Assembly: GCF_001687365.1 (NCBI RefSeq)
Contig: NZ_CM004502.1
Span: forward strand, 1-64,000
Direction of reading: 5' to 3'
DNA: 64,000 bases
Origin: Pararhizobium polonicum
Lineage (GTDB): Bacteria > Pseudomonadota > Alphaproteobacteria > Rhizobiales > Rhizobiaceae
The position numbers and the translations under genes are program-made. The notes under the pieces were generated by a model. The model had not been told where the DNA came from and did no database searches. It was given only the letters and a program-made list of their open reading frames with translations. Shown here one piece after another: positions 43,699-53,083 of the stretch (positions are counted from its first letter, which is position 1; every line of letters begins with the position of its first letter).

Positions 43699-44889
43699 TC
43701 AAGGAAGTCGCGGGATTTCCCCTTCAGCCACCCGCCAGATCCAGGGTGTGATCTCCGGTCTCGCCTCGATCATGTCCGAAAGCGCCTGCTCATATTCCTC
43801 TCGGGCGCTCGCCGGCACGATGAACATGACGATGGGAGCCGGCTTGTGTTCTGGTAACGTCACCGAGACGATCGGCGCATCGCGTGGCAGATTGAAACGC
43901 AAGCCTTTGACGCTCTTTCGCTTGAGGTGGCCGAGCCTCTCCAGAAGCCGCAGCTCGTGAATGTCCTCGAACGGTAGCCAGTGCTCGTTGACCACCATCA
44001 GTGCGACCTCTTCGACCGCCGCAATGCCGGCAGCGGAGATGCCGAAGGTGGCGATGACGATCAGATGGAATGTCTCGTTCGAGCGCCACAGTTCGAGTTC
44101 TGTCTCATAGCGCGCGGCGAGCCGTCGCCATGCGCTCTCCTCGATCATCAGCGGAAAGGGCATGTGCCGCACGACGATCCTTTGTCCCTCCCGCGCGGCG
44201 GAAAATTCCTTCACTTCTGCCACGATCATCATCAGCTTGCGTGGACCAGCACCCGTCGCCTGCACGCTCTTGAGCGCCGCAGCGCGCCGGGCGGCGATCC
44301 CTTCCTTGTCTTCAGGATGAAACACTTCCGGCACGAAGAGCATTTCGCCCAAGATTGCACCTCTTGCCGTCATCTGCGCCGCGGCATTGAGAAGGCTTGC
44401 TCGCACCCGGCCCCAGCCGCGCTTGCCCGCCCAGGTCGAACGCCATTCCGTCAGTTCGCCCGCCTCCCAGAGATAATGGAGCATCGCCCGCAGCGACAAT
44501 TTCCTCGGCTCGCTACGGATGCCATGTTCGGACGTCTCAGCCGGCGCGCTGGGCGCGGCGCGAGGCCCGCGCTTCGTCAGCGAAAAATCCAGCTTCAGGT
44601 CAGCCTTGCCGTTGGCATCGATCTGGATCGCATTGCCGATCAACGGGCCAAGGCCGGAAAGCTCGTAGGGAGGTTCATAGGAGGGGCAGGTGGGATCGTG
44701 ATCGCGTCCCGACAGCGGCATCCGCTTGATGAGATACTGGTCTTCGACCCGCGCGATGTACATCGGCGCCGGCGGCGCCTTGCACATGCACATCGGGCGA
44801 AGCCGTTGCTCGTAGGCCTGCGGCAGGAATGCGCGCAATTCAGGCGACGACTCTTCGATCACCCGGCCATCGATTGTGAATTTTCGCAC
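43699..44889 (-). CDS. DUF1173 family protein
   Basis: 396 residues. MRKFTIDGRVIEESSPELRAFLPQAYEQRLRPMCMCK, with CMC and HDPTCPSYEPP forming a Cys/His cluster (about 34-70) that may bind a metal. Then LRAMLHYLWEAGELTEWRSTWAGKRGWGRV, typical of DUF1173 on rhizobial and other proteobacterial plasmids. Function unknown. It is one of the few genes of the 34-57 kb block on the minus strand. Confidence 0.8.
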   Translation of the reverse strand: MRKFTIDGRVIEESSPELRAFLPQAYEQRLRPMCMCKAPPAPMYIARVEDQYLIKRMPLSGRDHDPTCPSYEPPYELSGLGPLIGNAIQIDANGKADLKLDFSLTKRGPRAAPSAPAETSEHGIRSEPRKLSLRAMLHYLWEAGELTEWRSTWAGKRGWGRVRASLLNAAAQMTARGAILGEMLFVPEVFHPEDKEGIAARRAAALKSVQATGAGPRKLMMIVAEVKEFSAAREGQRIVVRHMPFPLMIEESAWRRLAARYETELELWRSNETFHLIVIATFGISAAGIAAVEEVALMVVNEHWLPFEDIHELRLLERLGHLKRKSVKGLRFNLPRDAPIVSVTLPEHKPAPIVMFIVPASAREEYEQALSDMIEARPEITPWIWRVAEGEIPRLP

Positions 44890-45039
44890 CTCTGTTCTCC
44901 CCGTTTCGTCGGCGAAACTACACGGCCACCATGCGTTTTACTATAAAAAAAATATACAGTAAAACCGCGCGATGCGATGAAGCGAGCGTGCCGAGAAGCG
45001 GAGCCGGCCGGGCGCGGTCCGTGAGCGGAAGCCGACGGA

Positions 45040-45128
45040 GCGAGGTGGCGGAGAGGGAGAGTTCGGCTGGAAGAGGGGAGGCGGGTTCGGGCTGAAGGAG
45101 AGGCTTCTGGCGGCTCGCCGCGGAGTTC
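45040..45128 (+). repeat. purine-rich leader element, copy D
   Basis: GGCGGAGAGGGAGAGTTCGG and GAAGAGGGGAGGCGGG, then GAAGGAGAGGCTTCTGGCGG and CTCGCCGCGGAG. The second half is close to copy A (GGCTCGCCGAGGAG). It lies 125 bases upstream of the next + strand gene start. Confidence 0.5.
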
Positions 45129-45252
45129 CTGCCATGCATAGACATCAAACCGGGCGGCTCCCGCAGGCGCAGCGCCTGCATCTTGTCCGCTCTCAAGGGC
45201 CGTTTGCGCGCGGCCTGCCTCAATCGTGGGGCCGACAATTAGGAGGCTGGCA

Positions 45253-45660
45253 ATGCAGATCAGGCGTAAACTCCGGCCCGGCGAAAAGCGCCAATATCTC
45301 GCTCACTCCCTCTATTCGGCAGAACTCGGGGCGCATGATCCCGGCGGCTATCGTTCGACCCCGAACGGCGCGCCGGATGTCGCAGCACTCGTTCACCCCG
45401 GCATGGTGATTCGCACGTCGTACGGCACGGGCGGAACGGTGATCGGGGTAGAAGGCCCCTATGTCCATGTCGCGCCCGATGGCAGGGACTATCCGCATTT
45501 CACGATCGCTTATGTGACCACAGAGCGGTTCGACCGACACGGCAAGCTCGATCGCAGCTGGATCAACGAATGCGTTGCCGTCGACGGCCGCATCCTGAAG
45601 CTTCTCGAAGCCAACCTCGACGAGGTCTTTATCGAAGGTGCGCTCTCCGGCTCGCGATGA
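45253..45660 (+). CDS. unknown protein
   Basis: 135 residues: MQIRRKLRPGEKRQYLAHSLYSAELGAH, then HPGMVIRTSYGTGGTVIGVEGPYVHVAPDGRDYPHFTIAYV, a beta-rich segment. Perfectly placed AGGAGG (45241-45246) fixes the ATG at 45253. Not recognised. Confidence 0.65.
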   Translation: MQIRRKLRPGEKRQYLAHSLYSAELGAHDPGGYRSTPNGAPDVAALVHPGMVIRTSYGTGGTVIGVEGPYVHVAPDGRDYPHFTIAYVTTERFDRHGKLDRSWINECVAVDGRILKLLEANLDEVFIEGALSGSR

Positions 45661-45706
45661 CGCTCTGGGGAGAACGCCCCACCAATCTTCCAGCCTTTTC
45701 CAGCCA

Positions 45707-45739
45707 GGCCCGGTGCTCCCAGGAGCGCCGGGCCTTTCC
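45707..45739 (+). terminator. intrinsic terminator / leader hairpin
   Basis: AGGCCCGG and CCGGGCCT enclose GCTCC-A-GGAGC, giving a nearly unbroken stem, followed by TTTCCACGTTTT. Its T-rich tail leads into CAGGAG, the ribosome site of the following gene. Confidence 0.7.
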
Positions 45740-45758
45740 ACGTTTTCAGGAGAGCATC

Positions 45759-46082
45759 ATGACCACGCCCGCACTCGACTGCCCCCGCCCGGCTTCTGCG
45801 CCGATCGCACCGGTGTTCTTCAATTTCCGTTCGCAGATCGTTCGGCCCGTCTGCTTCGCCATCGTCTATTGGGACGGTCCGGGCGATACGCTCTACGCCT
45901 TCGAGGACCGCGACGCCTTCGAGCGCCAGCGCACCACGGCCGAGCGACATTTCGTCCATGTCCATGAGCTGTCGGCCGAGGAGGCGGCCGATTGGATCGC
46001 CGCCGGCGGCAATGCCGTCCTGCACGAGGTGTCGGTCGGCGGTGTTGCGGCATTCGGAAACCTGAAGATCGCGCCCGGCTGA
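45759..46082 (+). CDS. unknown protein
   Basis: 107 residues: MTTPALDCPRPASAPIAPVFFNFRSQIVRPVCFAIVYWDGPGDTLYAFEDRDAFERQR, ending in TEVSVGGVAAFGNLKIAPG-like sequence. Ribosome site CAGGAGAG. Not recognised; small single-domain protein in the leading-region series. Confidence 0.65.
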   Translation: MTTPALDCPRPASAPIAPVFFNFRSQIVRPVCFAIVYWDGPGDTLYAFEDRDAFERQRTTAERHFVHVHELSAEEAADWIAAGGNAVLHEVSVGGVAAFGNLKIAPG

Positions 46083-46107
46083 AGGCCGGGCGCCCGCCGC
46101 CTAGATC

Positions 46108-46195
46108 GCCAGAGGGAGAGAGGGGCCGGAAAAGGGCGGTCTGCCGAGGCTTGGAGAGCGTCCGGGCGGGCCTGTCCTTTCCCGCTCTCGACAGG
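46108..46195 (+). repeat. purine-rich leader element, copy E
   Basis: CCAGAGGGAGAGAGGGGCCG, then GCTTGGAGAGCGTCCGGGCG and CCCGCTCTCGACAGG, ending eight bases before the start of the Strawberry-notch gene. Confidence 0.5.
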
Positions 46196-46202
46196 GTTTC
46201 CC

Positions 46203-49200
46203 ATGAATATCGTTCCTTCCCGCGCCATAAGCGCGACCACCGCCTCGCTCGCTCCCGCTGACAGCACCAGCCGAGCAGGCAAACTGCTGCGCGCCGGCCA
46301 CGCGCTCTTGCCGTCTCTCGAACGTGGCCGGCCCATCGGCGCAGCCGATCTCCGCATCATGCTGACGGACATTTTCGGCGGCTCGGACGCCGAAGGATTC
46401 TGGTCATGGAAAGACGCCTACGAGGCGACGGAAGTGGCGCAGGTCCTGTTTCTGCGCAAGTTCGGCGCGGCGGTCACCGCCCGCTCAAAGGCGCCGCAGG
46501 CGACGCTGGCGATGCTGACCAAGGTCGCGGGCTTGATCCCCACCCACACGCGGCGCTCCGAGGAAAGCCAGCAACTCCAGCAATTTTCGACACCGATGCC
46601 ACTGGCCTATGTCGTTGCCCGGGCCGCCGGCATCATGGCGGACGATACCGTGCTCGAACCCTCCGCCGGGACCGGGCTGATGGCGATCTTTGCCGAACTC
46701 GCGCACGCGCGCCTTTCTCTCAACGAATACGCGCCGGTCCGCCAAGGCATTCTGCAGCAGCTCTTCTCCGGATCGACGGTGTCGCAGCACGACGCGGCCC
46801 ATATCGATGACTATCTCGATCGTTCGATCCGCCCGACCGTCGTCTTGATGAACCCGCCGTTTTCCGCCGGCGTTCATGTCGAAGGCCGTATGACTGAGGC
46901 CGCATGGCGTCATCTCGCCTCTGCCTTCGCGCGGCTCGCCCCTGGCGGCCGGCTGGTGGCGATCACCGGCTCAAGTCTCTCTCCCGACAATCTCAAATGG
47001 CACGACGCCTTCGTCCGCCTGCAGGACCGTGGCACGGTTCTGTTCAGCGCGGCCATCGATGGCTCTGCCTATGCCCGGCACGGCACGACGACGGAAACGC
47101 GGCTGACCGTGATCGACAAGATTGCCGCCGCCGATCCGACACGCCTCATCGCCTCGCACGGTGTCGCTGCCGACCTGGAAACATTGCTTTCCTGGATTTC
47201 GGGCCTTCCGCCCCGCTCTCCCTCGACGACGTCAAACTCCATCGGCGCTCTTTCCAACGGCATCCTGCGCGCCTGCGCGGCGAAGACGGCCGCCCGCAAG
47301 GCCGCCGACACCCTGCGCCCTGCGGCCGTAGCCGCGCCAGTAGAGCGCCCTTTGTCCGCTGCTTGCGCGCCGCGTCTCCTATCCTCACCGCCCGAACGCG
47401 TCGATGATGACGTGGTCGAACTCTCCTACGAACTGCGCGATGTGGCAGCGATGACCCGCGGCGATGTCGCCGACGGCATCTACGAGCCTTATCGGCTGCA
47501 GGCGATCCACATTCCGGAGGCAAAACCGCATCCGGACAAGCTGGTCGAATCCGTCGCCATGGCATCGGTCGCGCCGCCCAGACCGAGCTATCGGCCGCAT
47601 CTGCCGAAGCGTAGCGTCACCAATGGCGACCTCTCCGACGCCCAGCTTGAAAGTGTGATCTATGCCGGCGAGGCCCATACCGGCTATCTCGCCGGTCACT
47701 GGTCCGTCGACGCCAGCTTCGACAACCTGAAAGCCGCAAAGCCCGAGACGGAGGGCGCTGTCCGCTTTCGCCGCGGCTGGTTTTTGGGTGATGGCACCGG
47801 CGCCGGCAAAGGCCGCCAGGCCGCCGGTATCATCCTCGATAACTGGCTCAAGGGCCGTCGCCGGCATCTGTGGATCTCGAAATCCGAGACCCTGATCGAG
47901 GATGCCCAGCGAGACTGGGCAGCACTCGGCCAGGAAAAGCTGCTCGTTACGCCGCTCTCACGCTTCCGCCAGGGCAAACCGATCAAGCTCGATGAGGGCA
48001 TCGTCTTCGTCACTTTCGCCACTCTGCGCACCGACGAACGTGAGGGCAAGCGCTCGCGTGTCCAGCAGATCGTGGATTGGCTGGGAGGTGATTTCGATGG
48101 GGCGATTATCTTTGATGAGGGGCATTCGATGGCCAACGCCGCCGGCGGCAAGTCCGAGCGCGGCGAAAAAGCCGCCTCGCAGCAGGGCCGCGCCGGTCTT
48201 CGCCTGCAGCGCGCTCTACCGGATGCCCGCGTCGTCTACGTCTCGGCAACCGGCGCGTCGGAGGTGGAGTCGCTGGCTTATGCCGAACGCCTCGGCCTTT
48301 GGGGTGGCGCGGATTTCCCGTTCTCGACGCGATCGGAGTTCATCGCGGCAATCGAGGACGGCGGGGTGGCGACGATGGAGGTGCTCGCCCGCGACCTCAA
48401 GGCGATGGGGCTCTACGCCTCCCGGTCCCTGTCCTTCGAGGGTGTGGAATACTACATCCTCGAACACGAACTGACCGAGGAACAGGTTCGCATCTATGAT
48501 TCCTACGCCGAGGCGTTCCAGGTCATTCACAACAATCTCGACGCGGCACTCGAAGCCTCCGGAATCGTCAGCAACAGCACCACGCGCAACAAAAATGCCA
48601 AAGCTGCCGCCCGATCCGCCTTCGAAAGTTCGAAGCAGCGCTTCTTCAACCACCTGTTGACCTCGATGAAGACGCCGGCGCTGATCGACGCGACGAGCAA
48701 GGACGTGGCGAACGGACATGCTGCGATCATCCAGATCATCTCCACCGGCCATTCGCTCACGGAGCGCCGGCTCGCGGAAATCCCGACCGAGGAGTGGGGC
48801 GATATCCAGGTCGACGTCACGCCGCGCGAGATCGTTGCCGAATATCTCAACCATTCCTTCCCGACCCAACTCTTCGAGGAATATTCCGACGCCGAAGGCA
48901 ATCTCCTGTCCCGGCCGGTTTACGACGCCGACGGCAACGCCGTTCTGTGCCGGGAAGCTGTCGTTCGCCGTGACGCGTTGCTCGAACGGCTGGGCAGCCT
49001 GCCGGCGATCCCGACCGCCCTCGACCAGATCGTCCAGCGCTTCGGCAGTACCCGAGTCGCTGAGATCACCGGCCGCACCCGCCGGATCATCCGCCGCGAT
49101 GACGGCGGCACGATCGACCGCTTCGCCGTCGAAAGCCGTCCGGGCAGCGCCAATCTCGACGAGACCCGCGCCTTCATGGACGACGAGAAGCCGATCCTGA

Positions 49201-50639
49201 TCTTCTCGGAAGCCGGCGGCACAGGACGGTCCTACCATGCCGATCTTGGCGCGAAGAACCAGCGCCTGCGCATGCACAATCTCCTCGAAGCCGGATGGCG
49301 AGCCGACGTGGCGATCCAGGGTCTCGGGCGCAGCCATCGCACCAACCAGGCGCAGCCTCCGCGCTTCCGCATGATCGCCACCAACGTTAAGGCCGAACGG
49401 CGCTTCCTGTCGACCATCGCGCGGCGTCTCGACACGCTCGGCGCTATCACCCGCGGGCAGCGGCAGACAGGCGGGCAGGGGATGTTCCGCTCGGAGGATA
49501 ATCTCGAATCCCAATATGCCCGCGATGCGCTCCGCCAGTTCTACAAGCTGATACACGGCGGCGGGGTCGCAGGATGCTCGCTGGAAAAATTCGAGACGAT
49601 CACTGGTCTGTCGCTTACCGCGGAAGAAGGCGGTCTCAAGGACGAACTGCCGCCGATCCATACCTTCCTTAACCGGATGCTGGCGCTCACCATCGCGATG
49701 CAGAACCTGTTGTTCGACGCCTTCGAGCAGTTGCTGGCTGCCCGGATCGAGGGCGCGATCGCAGCGGGAATCTACGACAAGGGACTGGAGACACTGACCG
49801 CGGACCGGATGACGGTGACGGCCAGACAACTGGTGTACACCCATCCCATCACCGGGGCGCAGTCGCATCTGCTGACTATCGAACGCATGGATCGCAACAC
49901 ACCGATGCCGCTTGTCGACGCCTTGGGACTCGCCGTGCGCGATCCCCGTGCCATGTTGATGCTCAACGGCAAGTCGGGCCGTCCGGCCGTGCAGATCCCG
50001 ACACGGTCGGTCATGCTTGATGACGGCTCCGTCCAGCCGCGCGTGGCGCTCATCCGGCCGATGGACGAAATCCGCTTCGAGGTGCGCCAGCTCGACGAAA
50101 CGAACTGGGAGGAAGCGGACGAGCAGAGCTTTTCCGCCGCCTGGAACGCGGAAGTCGCCGATCTTCCGGAGTTCTCCATATCGACCATGCATATCGTCTC
50201 CGGCCTCCTGTTGCCCATCTGGAAACTGCTGCCGCAGGATTATTGCCGGGTCTATCGCCTCGAGACCGACGAGGGCGAACGCATCGTCGGCCGCTTGGTA
50301 TCGTCGGAGGGGCTCTCCCGGCTTTGCCGGAATTTCGGGCTCGACCAAACGGAAGTCATCACCGCCGCCCAGGTCTGGCAATCGCTGCTCGGCGGCTCCG
50401 CGGTCGTTGCCCTTGCCGGCAACATGACGTTGCGACGGGTGCGCGTGATGAACGACTACCGCATCGAGCTCACCGGGTTCACCGATGGGATGCGCGACAG
50501 GCTGAGATCCCTCGGCCTGTTCTCGGAAATGATCGCGTGGAAAGTCCGGTTCTTCATCCCGGCCTCGGATGACGGACAGGCGGTGTTGTCGCGCCTCCTC
50601 GAACGGCATCGCATCGTCGATGTCGCTGGCCGGAGTTGA
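46203..50639 (+). CDS. methyltransferase-Strawberry-notch helicase protein
   Basis: 1478 residues. The N-terminal adenine-methyltransferase-like domain has LEPSAGTG at about 151-158 and MNPPF at about 216-220. A Strawberry-notch-type SF2 helicase follows: Walker A GDGTGAGKGRQ at about 528-538, DEGH (FDEGHSMANAAGG) at about 637-640, VSATGASE, and IQGLGRSHRTNQAQPPRF as motif VI. Relatives on phages and plasmids are proposed to be injected or early-expressed anti-restriction factors (compare DarB of P1), so a role in protecting or processing incoming DNA is inferred. Purine-rich leader upstream; a Toprim gene follows almost without a gap. Confidence 0.85.
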   Translation: MNIVPSRAISATTASLAPADSTSRAGKLLRAGHALLPSLERGRPIGAADLRIMLTDIFGGSDAEGFWSWKDAYEATEVAQVLFLRKFGAAVTARSKAPQATLAMLTKVAGLIPTHTRRSEESQQLQQFSTPMPLAYVVARAAGIMADDTVLEPSAGTGLMAIFAELAHARLSLNEYAPVRQGILQQLFSGSTVSQHDAAHIDDYLDRSIRPTVVLMNPPFSAGVHVEGRMTEAAWRHLASAFARLAPGGRLVAITGSSLSPDNLKWHDAFVRLQDRGTVLFSAAIDGSAYARHGTTTETRLTVIDKIAAADPTRLIASHGVAADLETLLSWISGLPPRSPSTTSNSIGALSNGILRACAAKTAARKAADTLRPAAVAAPVERPLSAACAPRLLSSPPERVDDDVVELSYELRDVAAMTRGDVADGIYEPYRLQAIHIPEAKPHPDKLVESVAMASVAPPRPSYRPHLPKRSVTNGDLSDAQLESVIYAGEAHTGYLAGHWSVDASFDNLKAAKPETEGAVRFRRGWFLGDGTGAGKGRQAAGIILDNWLKGRRRHLWISKSETLIEDAQRDWAALGQEKLLVTPLSRFRQGKPIKLDEGIVFVTFATLRTDEREGKRSRVQQIVDWLGGDFDGAIIFDEGHSMANAAGGKSERGEKAASQQGRAGLRLQRALPDARVVYVSATGASEVESLAYAERLGLWGGADFPFSTRSEFIAAIEDGGVATMEVLARDLKAMGLYASRSLSFEGVEYYILEHELTEEQVRIYDSYAEAFQVIHNNLDAALEASGIVSNSTTRNKNAKAAARSAFESSKQRFFNHLLTSMKTPALIDATSKDVANGHAAIIQIISTGHSLTERRLAEIPTEEWGDIQVDVTPREIVAEYLNHSFPTQLFEEYSDAEGNLLSRPVYDADGNAVLCREAVVRRDALLERLGSLPAIPTALDQIVQRFGSTRVAEITGRTRRIIRRDDGGTIDRFAVESRPGSANLDETRAFMDDEKPILIFSEAGGTGRSYHADLGAKNQRLRMHNLLEAGWRADVAIQGLGRSHRTNQAQPPRFRMIATNVKAERRFLSTIARRLDTLGAITRGQRQTGGQGMFRSEDNLESQYARDALRQFYKLIHGGGVAGCSLEKFETITGLSLTAEEGGLKDELPPIHTFLNRMLALTIAMQNLLFDAFEQLLAARIEGAIAAGIYDKGLETLTADRMTVTARQLVYTHPITGAQSHLLTIERMDRNTPMPLVDALGLAVRDPRAMLMLNGKSGRPAVQIPTRSVMLDDGSVQPRVALIRPMDEIRFEVRQLDETNWEEADEQSFSAAWNAEVADLPEFSISTMHIVSGLLLPIWKLLPQDYCRVYRLETDEGERIVGRLVSSEGLSRLCRNFGLDQTEVITAAQVWQSLLGGSAVVALAGNMTLRRVRVMNDYRIELTGFTDGMRDRLRSLGLFSEMIAWKVRFFIPASDDGQAVLSRLLERHRIVDVAGRS

Positions 50640-50644
50640 CCGCG

Positions 50645-51682
50645 ATGTTGTCCGCTTCACAACTGGCGGATCGTCTTGCGCACGATGCCGAGGCGGTCTG
50701 CCGTCACTACCTCTCCGCTGGCCATAGGGCCGGCAATTACTGGGTCGTCGGCGACGTCGCCAACAGCAAGGGCAGGTCGCTCTATGTGCATCTCTCCGGC
50801 CATCGCCGGGGCAGATGGACAGATGCAGCAACCTCTGAATATGGCGACTTGCTCGATCTCGTGCGGGAAACCTGCGGACTTGTCGACTTCCGCGACGTCG
50901 CCGAAGAGGCGAGGCGTTTCCTGAACGAACCCCATTCCGACCCGGTGTCGTCCCGCAGGGACAATACCCTCGGCAGCCAGCCGGTCGATAGACCGGCCGG
51001 GGAACGCGCAAGACGCCTATTCCGCATGACGCAGCCACTCTCCGGCACGCTGGCCGACAGCTATCTGCGCCAGCGTGGCATCCTGCGCGCCTCGTTGCAT
51101 GCTGCGCTCCGTTTCCATCCGTCCTGCTACTATCGCGATCTCGCCAGCGGTAGGACAAGCAGTTATCCGGCGCTGATCGCAGCCGTGACCGATCAAGCCG
51201 GCGCGACCACCGGCGTGCATCGCACCTGGCTCGACCCGGATGGCGACGGCAAGGCGAGGGTCGATGATCCCCGCCGTGCGCTTGGTGGGCTGCTCGGCAA
51301 CGCCGTGCGGTTCCGCTTTCCTGTCCATGGCCCTATTCCTGTCATGGTGGCGGGTGAGGGGCTCGAGAGCATGTTGTCGCTCTCGCATGTGATGCCGGGC
51401 ATGCCGACAGTCTCGGCGCTGACGGCCAATCACCTCGCCGCCTTTCGGCCGCCAACCGGGTGCCTGCGCCTCTACGTCGCCGCCGACGCGGATGCCGCGG
51501 GCCGGCACGGCATCGAGGGATTGAGCCGCCGGGCGCAGGCGCTCGGCATCCTGCCGCTCGTGCTCACCCCGGAACTCGGCGACTTCAACGAGGATCTGCG
51601 CCGGCTTGGACCAGACCGGCTCATCGCAAATCTTCGGGCACAGCTAGCACCGGAAGACGCGTCGGCCCTTTTTCCCGCGTGA
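50645..51682 (+). CDS. Toprim-domain protein, primase-like
   Basis: 345 residues. The N-terminal part (CRHYLSAGHRAGNYWVVGDV and GDLLDLVRE) resembles plasmid/phage primase-associated regions. The Toprim fold is marked by VMVAGEGLESML (Glu) and YVAADADAAG (DxD) near residues 236 and 280. It may prime or process DNA during plasmid establishment. ATG at 50645, or a TTG at 50636 overlapping the helicase stop. Confidence 0.8.
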   Translation: MLSASQLADRLAHDAEAVCRHYLSAGHRAGNYWVVGDVANSKGRSLYVHLSGHRRGRWTDAATSEYGDLLDLVRETCGLVDFRDVAEEARRFLNEPHSDPVSSRRDNTLGSQPVDRPAGERARRLFRMTQPLSGTLADSYLRQRGILRASLHAALRFHPSCYYRDLASGRTSSYPALIAAVTDQAGATTGVHRTWLDPDGDGKARVDDPRRALGGLLGNAVRFRFPVHGPIPVMVAGEGLESMLSLSHVMPGMPTVSALTANHLAAFRPPTGCLRLYVAADADAAGRHGIEGLSRRAQALGILPLVLTPELGDFNEDLRRLGPDRLIANLRAQLAPEDASALFPA

Positions 51683-52060
51683 GGCGGCCGCGGAGTGGAA
51701 GGCAGGTGAGGGCGCGGCGTGGCTGGCAGGGCCGGTCCCTGCCAGTCTCCCTCCTGGTGAGGCGCGCCTGCGGGCCTGTCGAGAGGCGACCCTTACCAGG
51801 CGGCTGTCTGGCCTTCAGCGGGTCGGTCAGGTTTCTTCCCCGCACCGGCTTTTATTCCGCATCGGCCGCTCCGAAAACCGGTTCCCACTTTTCGGGCCGA
51901 TACGGCAGCCGGCGCTCCTCGCGGGCCAAGAAACCCTCCCTCAACCGCCCGGCGCTGCGCTGGGCCGCTTTGCTGCGCTCGCGGTTCCGGCCCGCCAGCC
52001 GCCTGGACAGGGATCGCCGTCAGGCCGCGAGAGGCGCGGCCCAAACCGACGGAGACTATC
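51683..52060. other. non-coding spacer with 9-bp palindrome
   Basis: No gene I can support; both strands contain only low-complexity frames. CTGGCAGGG (51723-51731) and CCCTGCCAG (51737-51745) form a perfect hairpin with a CCGGT loop but no T tract. The start (GGCCGCGGAGTGGAAGG) loosely resembles the purine-rich leaders. Confidence 0.5.
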
Positions 52061-53002
52061 ATGAACCTGACCCTTCCCACCGATGACGCCTTCGAGCCGC
52101 ACCACGCGTCTTCCCCGACTGACCGCTTCATCTACGAGATGCAAGTCTTTGGCTACCGCCCCTTCCAGGACGAGCCGGACCCACGGCCGCTACCCGAGGA
52201 GCCGGTCGTCCAGTCGGCGCTGACCGCGATGTTCTCCGCGATGTTCGAGATGCTCGGTGACACGCGGCTGGAGCCCGATCTCGAAGACCTGCTCTGGTCG
52301 ACAGTCAATCTCTTCCATCGCGCCGGCGAACGCATCCAGCGCGAGCTTCAGCGCAACGAGGATGCGCAGCGCACCGGCCAGCGCGAGCAGGACGGATCGG
52401 AGGTGAAAAGCGTCGAACTTGAGCGCCATGTCGCCGAAGGCATCACGCTCCTCGAACGGCGCAACGCCTTCGAATTCATGCGCGACTATGCCGCCGACCT
52501 CTTCGAGGCGCAGACCGGATCGGCATGGCGGCCACGCACCGGCTCAAAGGTCAGCCACGCCAATATGACGGCCGCGATGATCGACTCCAGAGACTTCCTC
52601 TCTGCCCGCCGGCGCGCCGAGACCGAGGTGCTAATCCCGGCTGGCACGAAGATCGCCTTCGGCGGCGGCATGGACTACAACGATCACGACCGGATCTGGG
52701 CCGCGCTCGACAAGGCCCATGCCAAGCACTCGGACATGATCCTGCTGCACGGCGGCTCGCCGAAAGGCGCCGAACGCATCGCCGCCTGCTGGGCCGAGGC
52801 CCGGAAGGTCACCCAGATCGCCTTCAAACCCGACTGGAACAAGCACGCCAAGGCCGCCCCATTCCGGCGCAACGACGAGATGTTGGCGGTCATGCCATCA
52901 GGCGTCATCGTCTTCCCCGGTTCGGGCATCACCGATAACCTTCGCGACAAAGCCCGCCGGTTCGGCATCAATGTCTGGGAGCTCAAAGGAGATGGCGCGT
53001 AA
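52061..53002 (+). CDS. DUF2493 (SLOG-fold) protein
   Basis: 313 residues. The helical N-terminal part is followed by the DUF2493 domain: KIAFGGGMDYNDHDRIWAALDKAHAKHSDMILLHGGSPKGAERIAACWAEA (about 190-240) and PSGVIVFPGSGITDNLRDKARRFGI. The glycine-rich segments bind a nucleotide-like ligand in the SLOG superfamily. Common on conjugative plasmids; role unknown. Confidence 0.85.
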   Translation: MNLTLPTDDAFEPHHASSPTDRFIYEMQVFGYRPFQDEPDPRPLPEEPVVQSALTAMFSAMFEMLGDTRLEPDLEDLLWSTVNLFHRAGERIQRELQRNEDAQRTGQREQDGSEVKSVELERHVAEGITLLERRNAFEFMRDYAADLFEAQTGSAWRPRTGSKVSHANMTAAMIDSRDFLSARRRAETEVLIPAGTKIAFGGGMDYNDHDRIWAALDKAHAKHSDMILLHGGSPKGAERIAACWAEARKVTQIAFKPDWNKHAKAAPFRRNDEMLAVMPSGVIVFPGSGITDNLRDKARRFGINVWELKGDGA

Positions 53003-53048
53003 GCGCCATTCTCACCTCGCCGAGGAAACCCTTGCATTTTGGAGGAAT

Positions 53049-53058
53049 TGTGTACACA
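53049..53058. promoter_or_regulatory. candidate Phd operator
   Basis: TGTGTACACA is a perfect 10-bp palindrome, 25 bases before the antitoxin start and overlapping the expected -10 region after TTGCAT (53032). Phd/YefM antitoxins bind such GTAC-centred sites to repress their operons. Confidence 0.6.
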
Positions 53059-53083
53059 TTTCCCACTCAAACGGAGCCCCGCC

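Noticed and set aside
48216-51158. Minus-strand open frame of 980 codons
   Set aside because: Antisense to the methyltransferase-helicase and Toprim genes, rich in Arg/Ala/Gly with no family signature.
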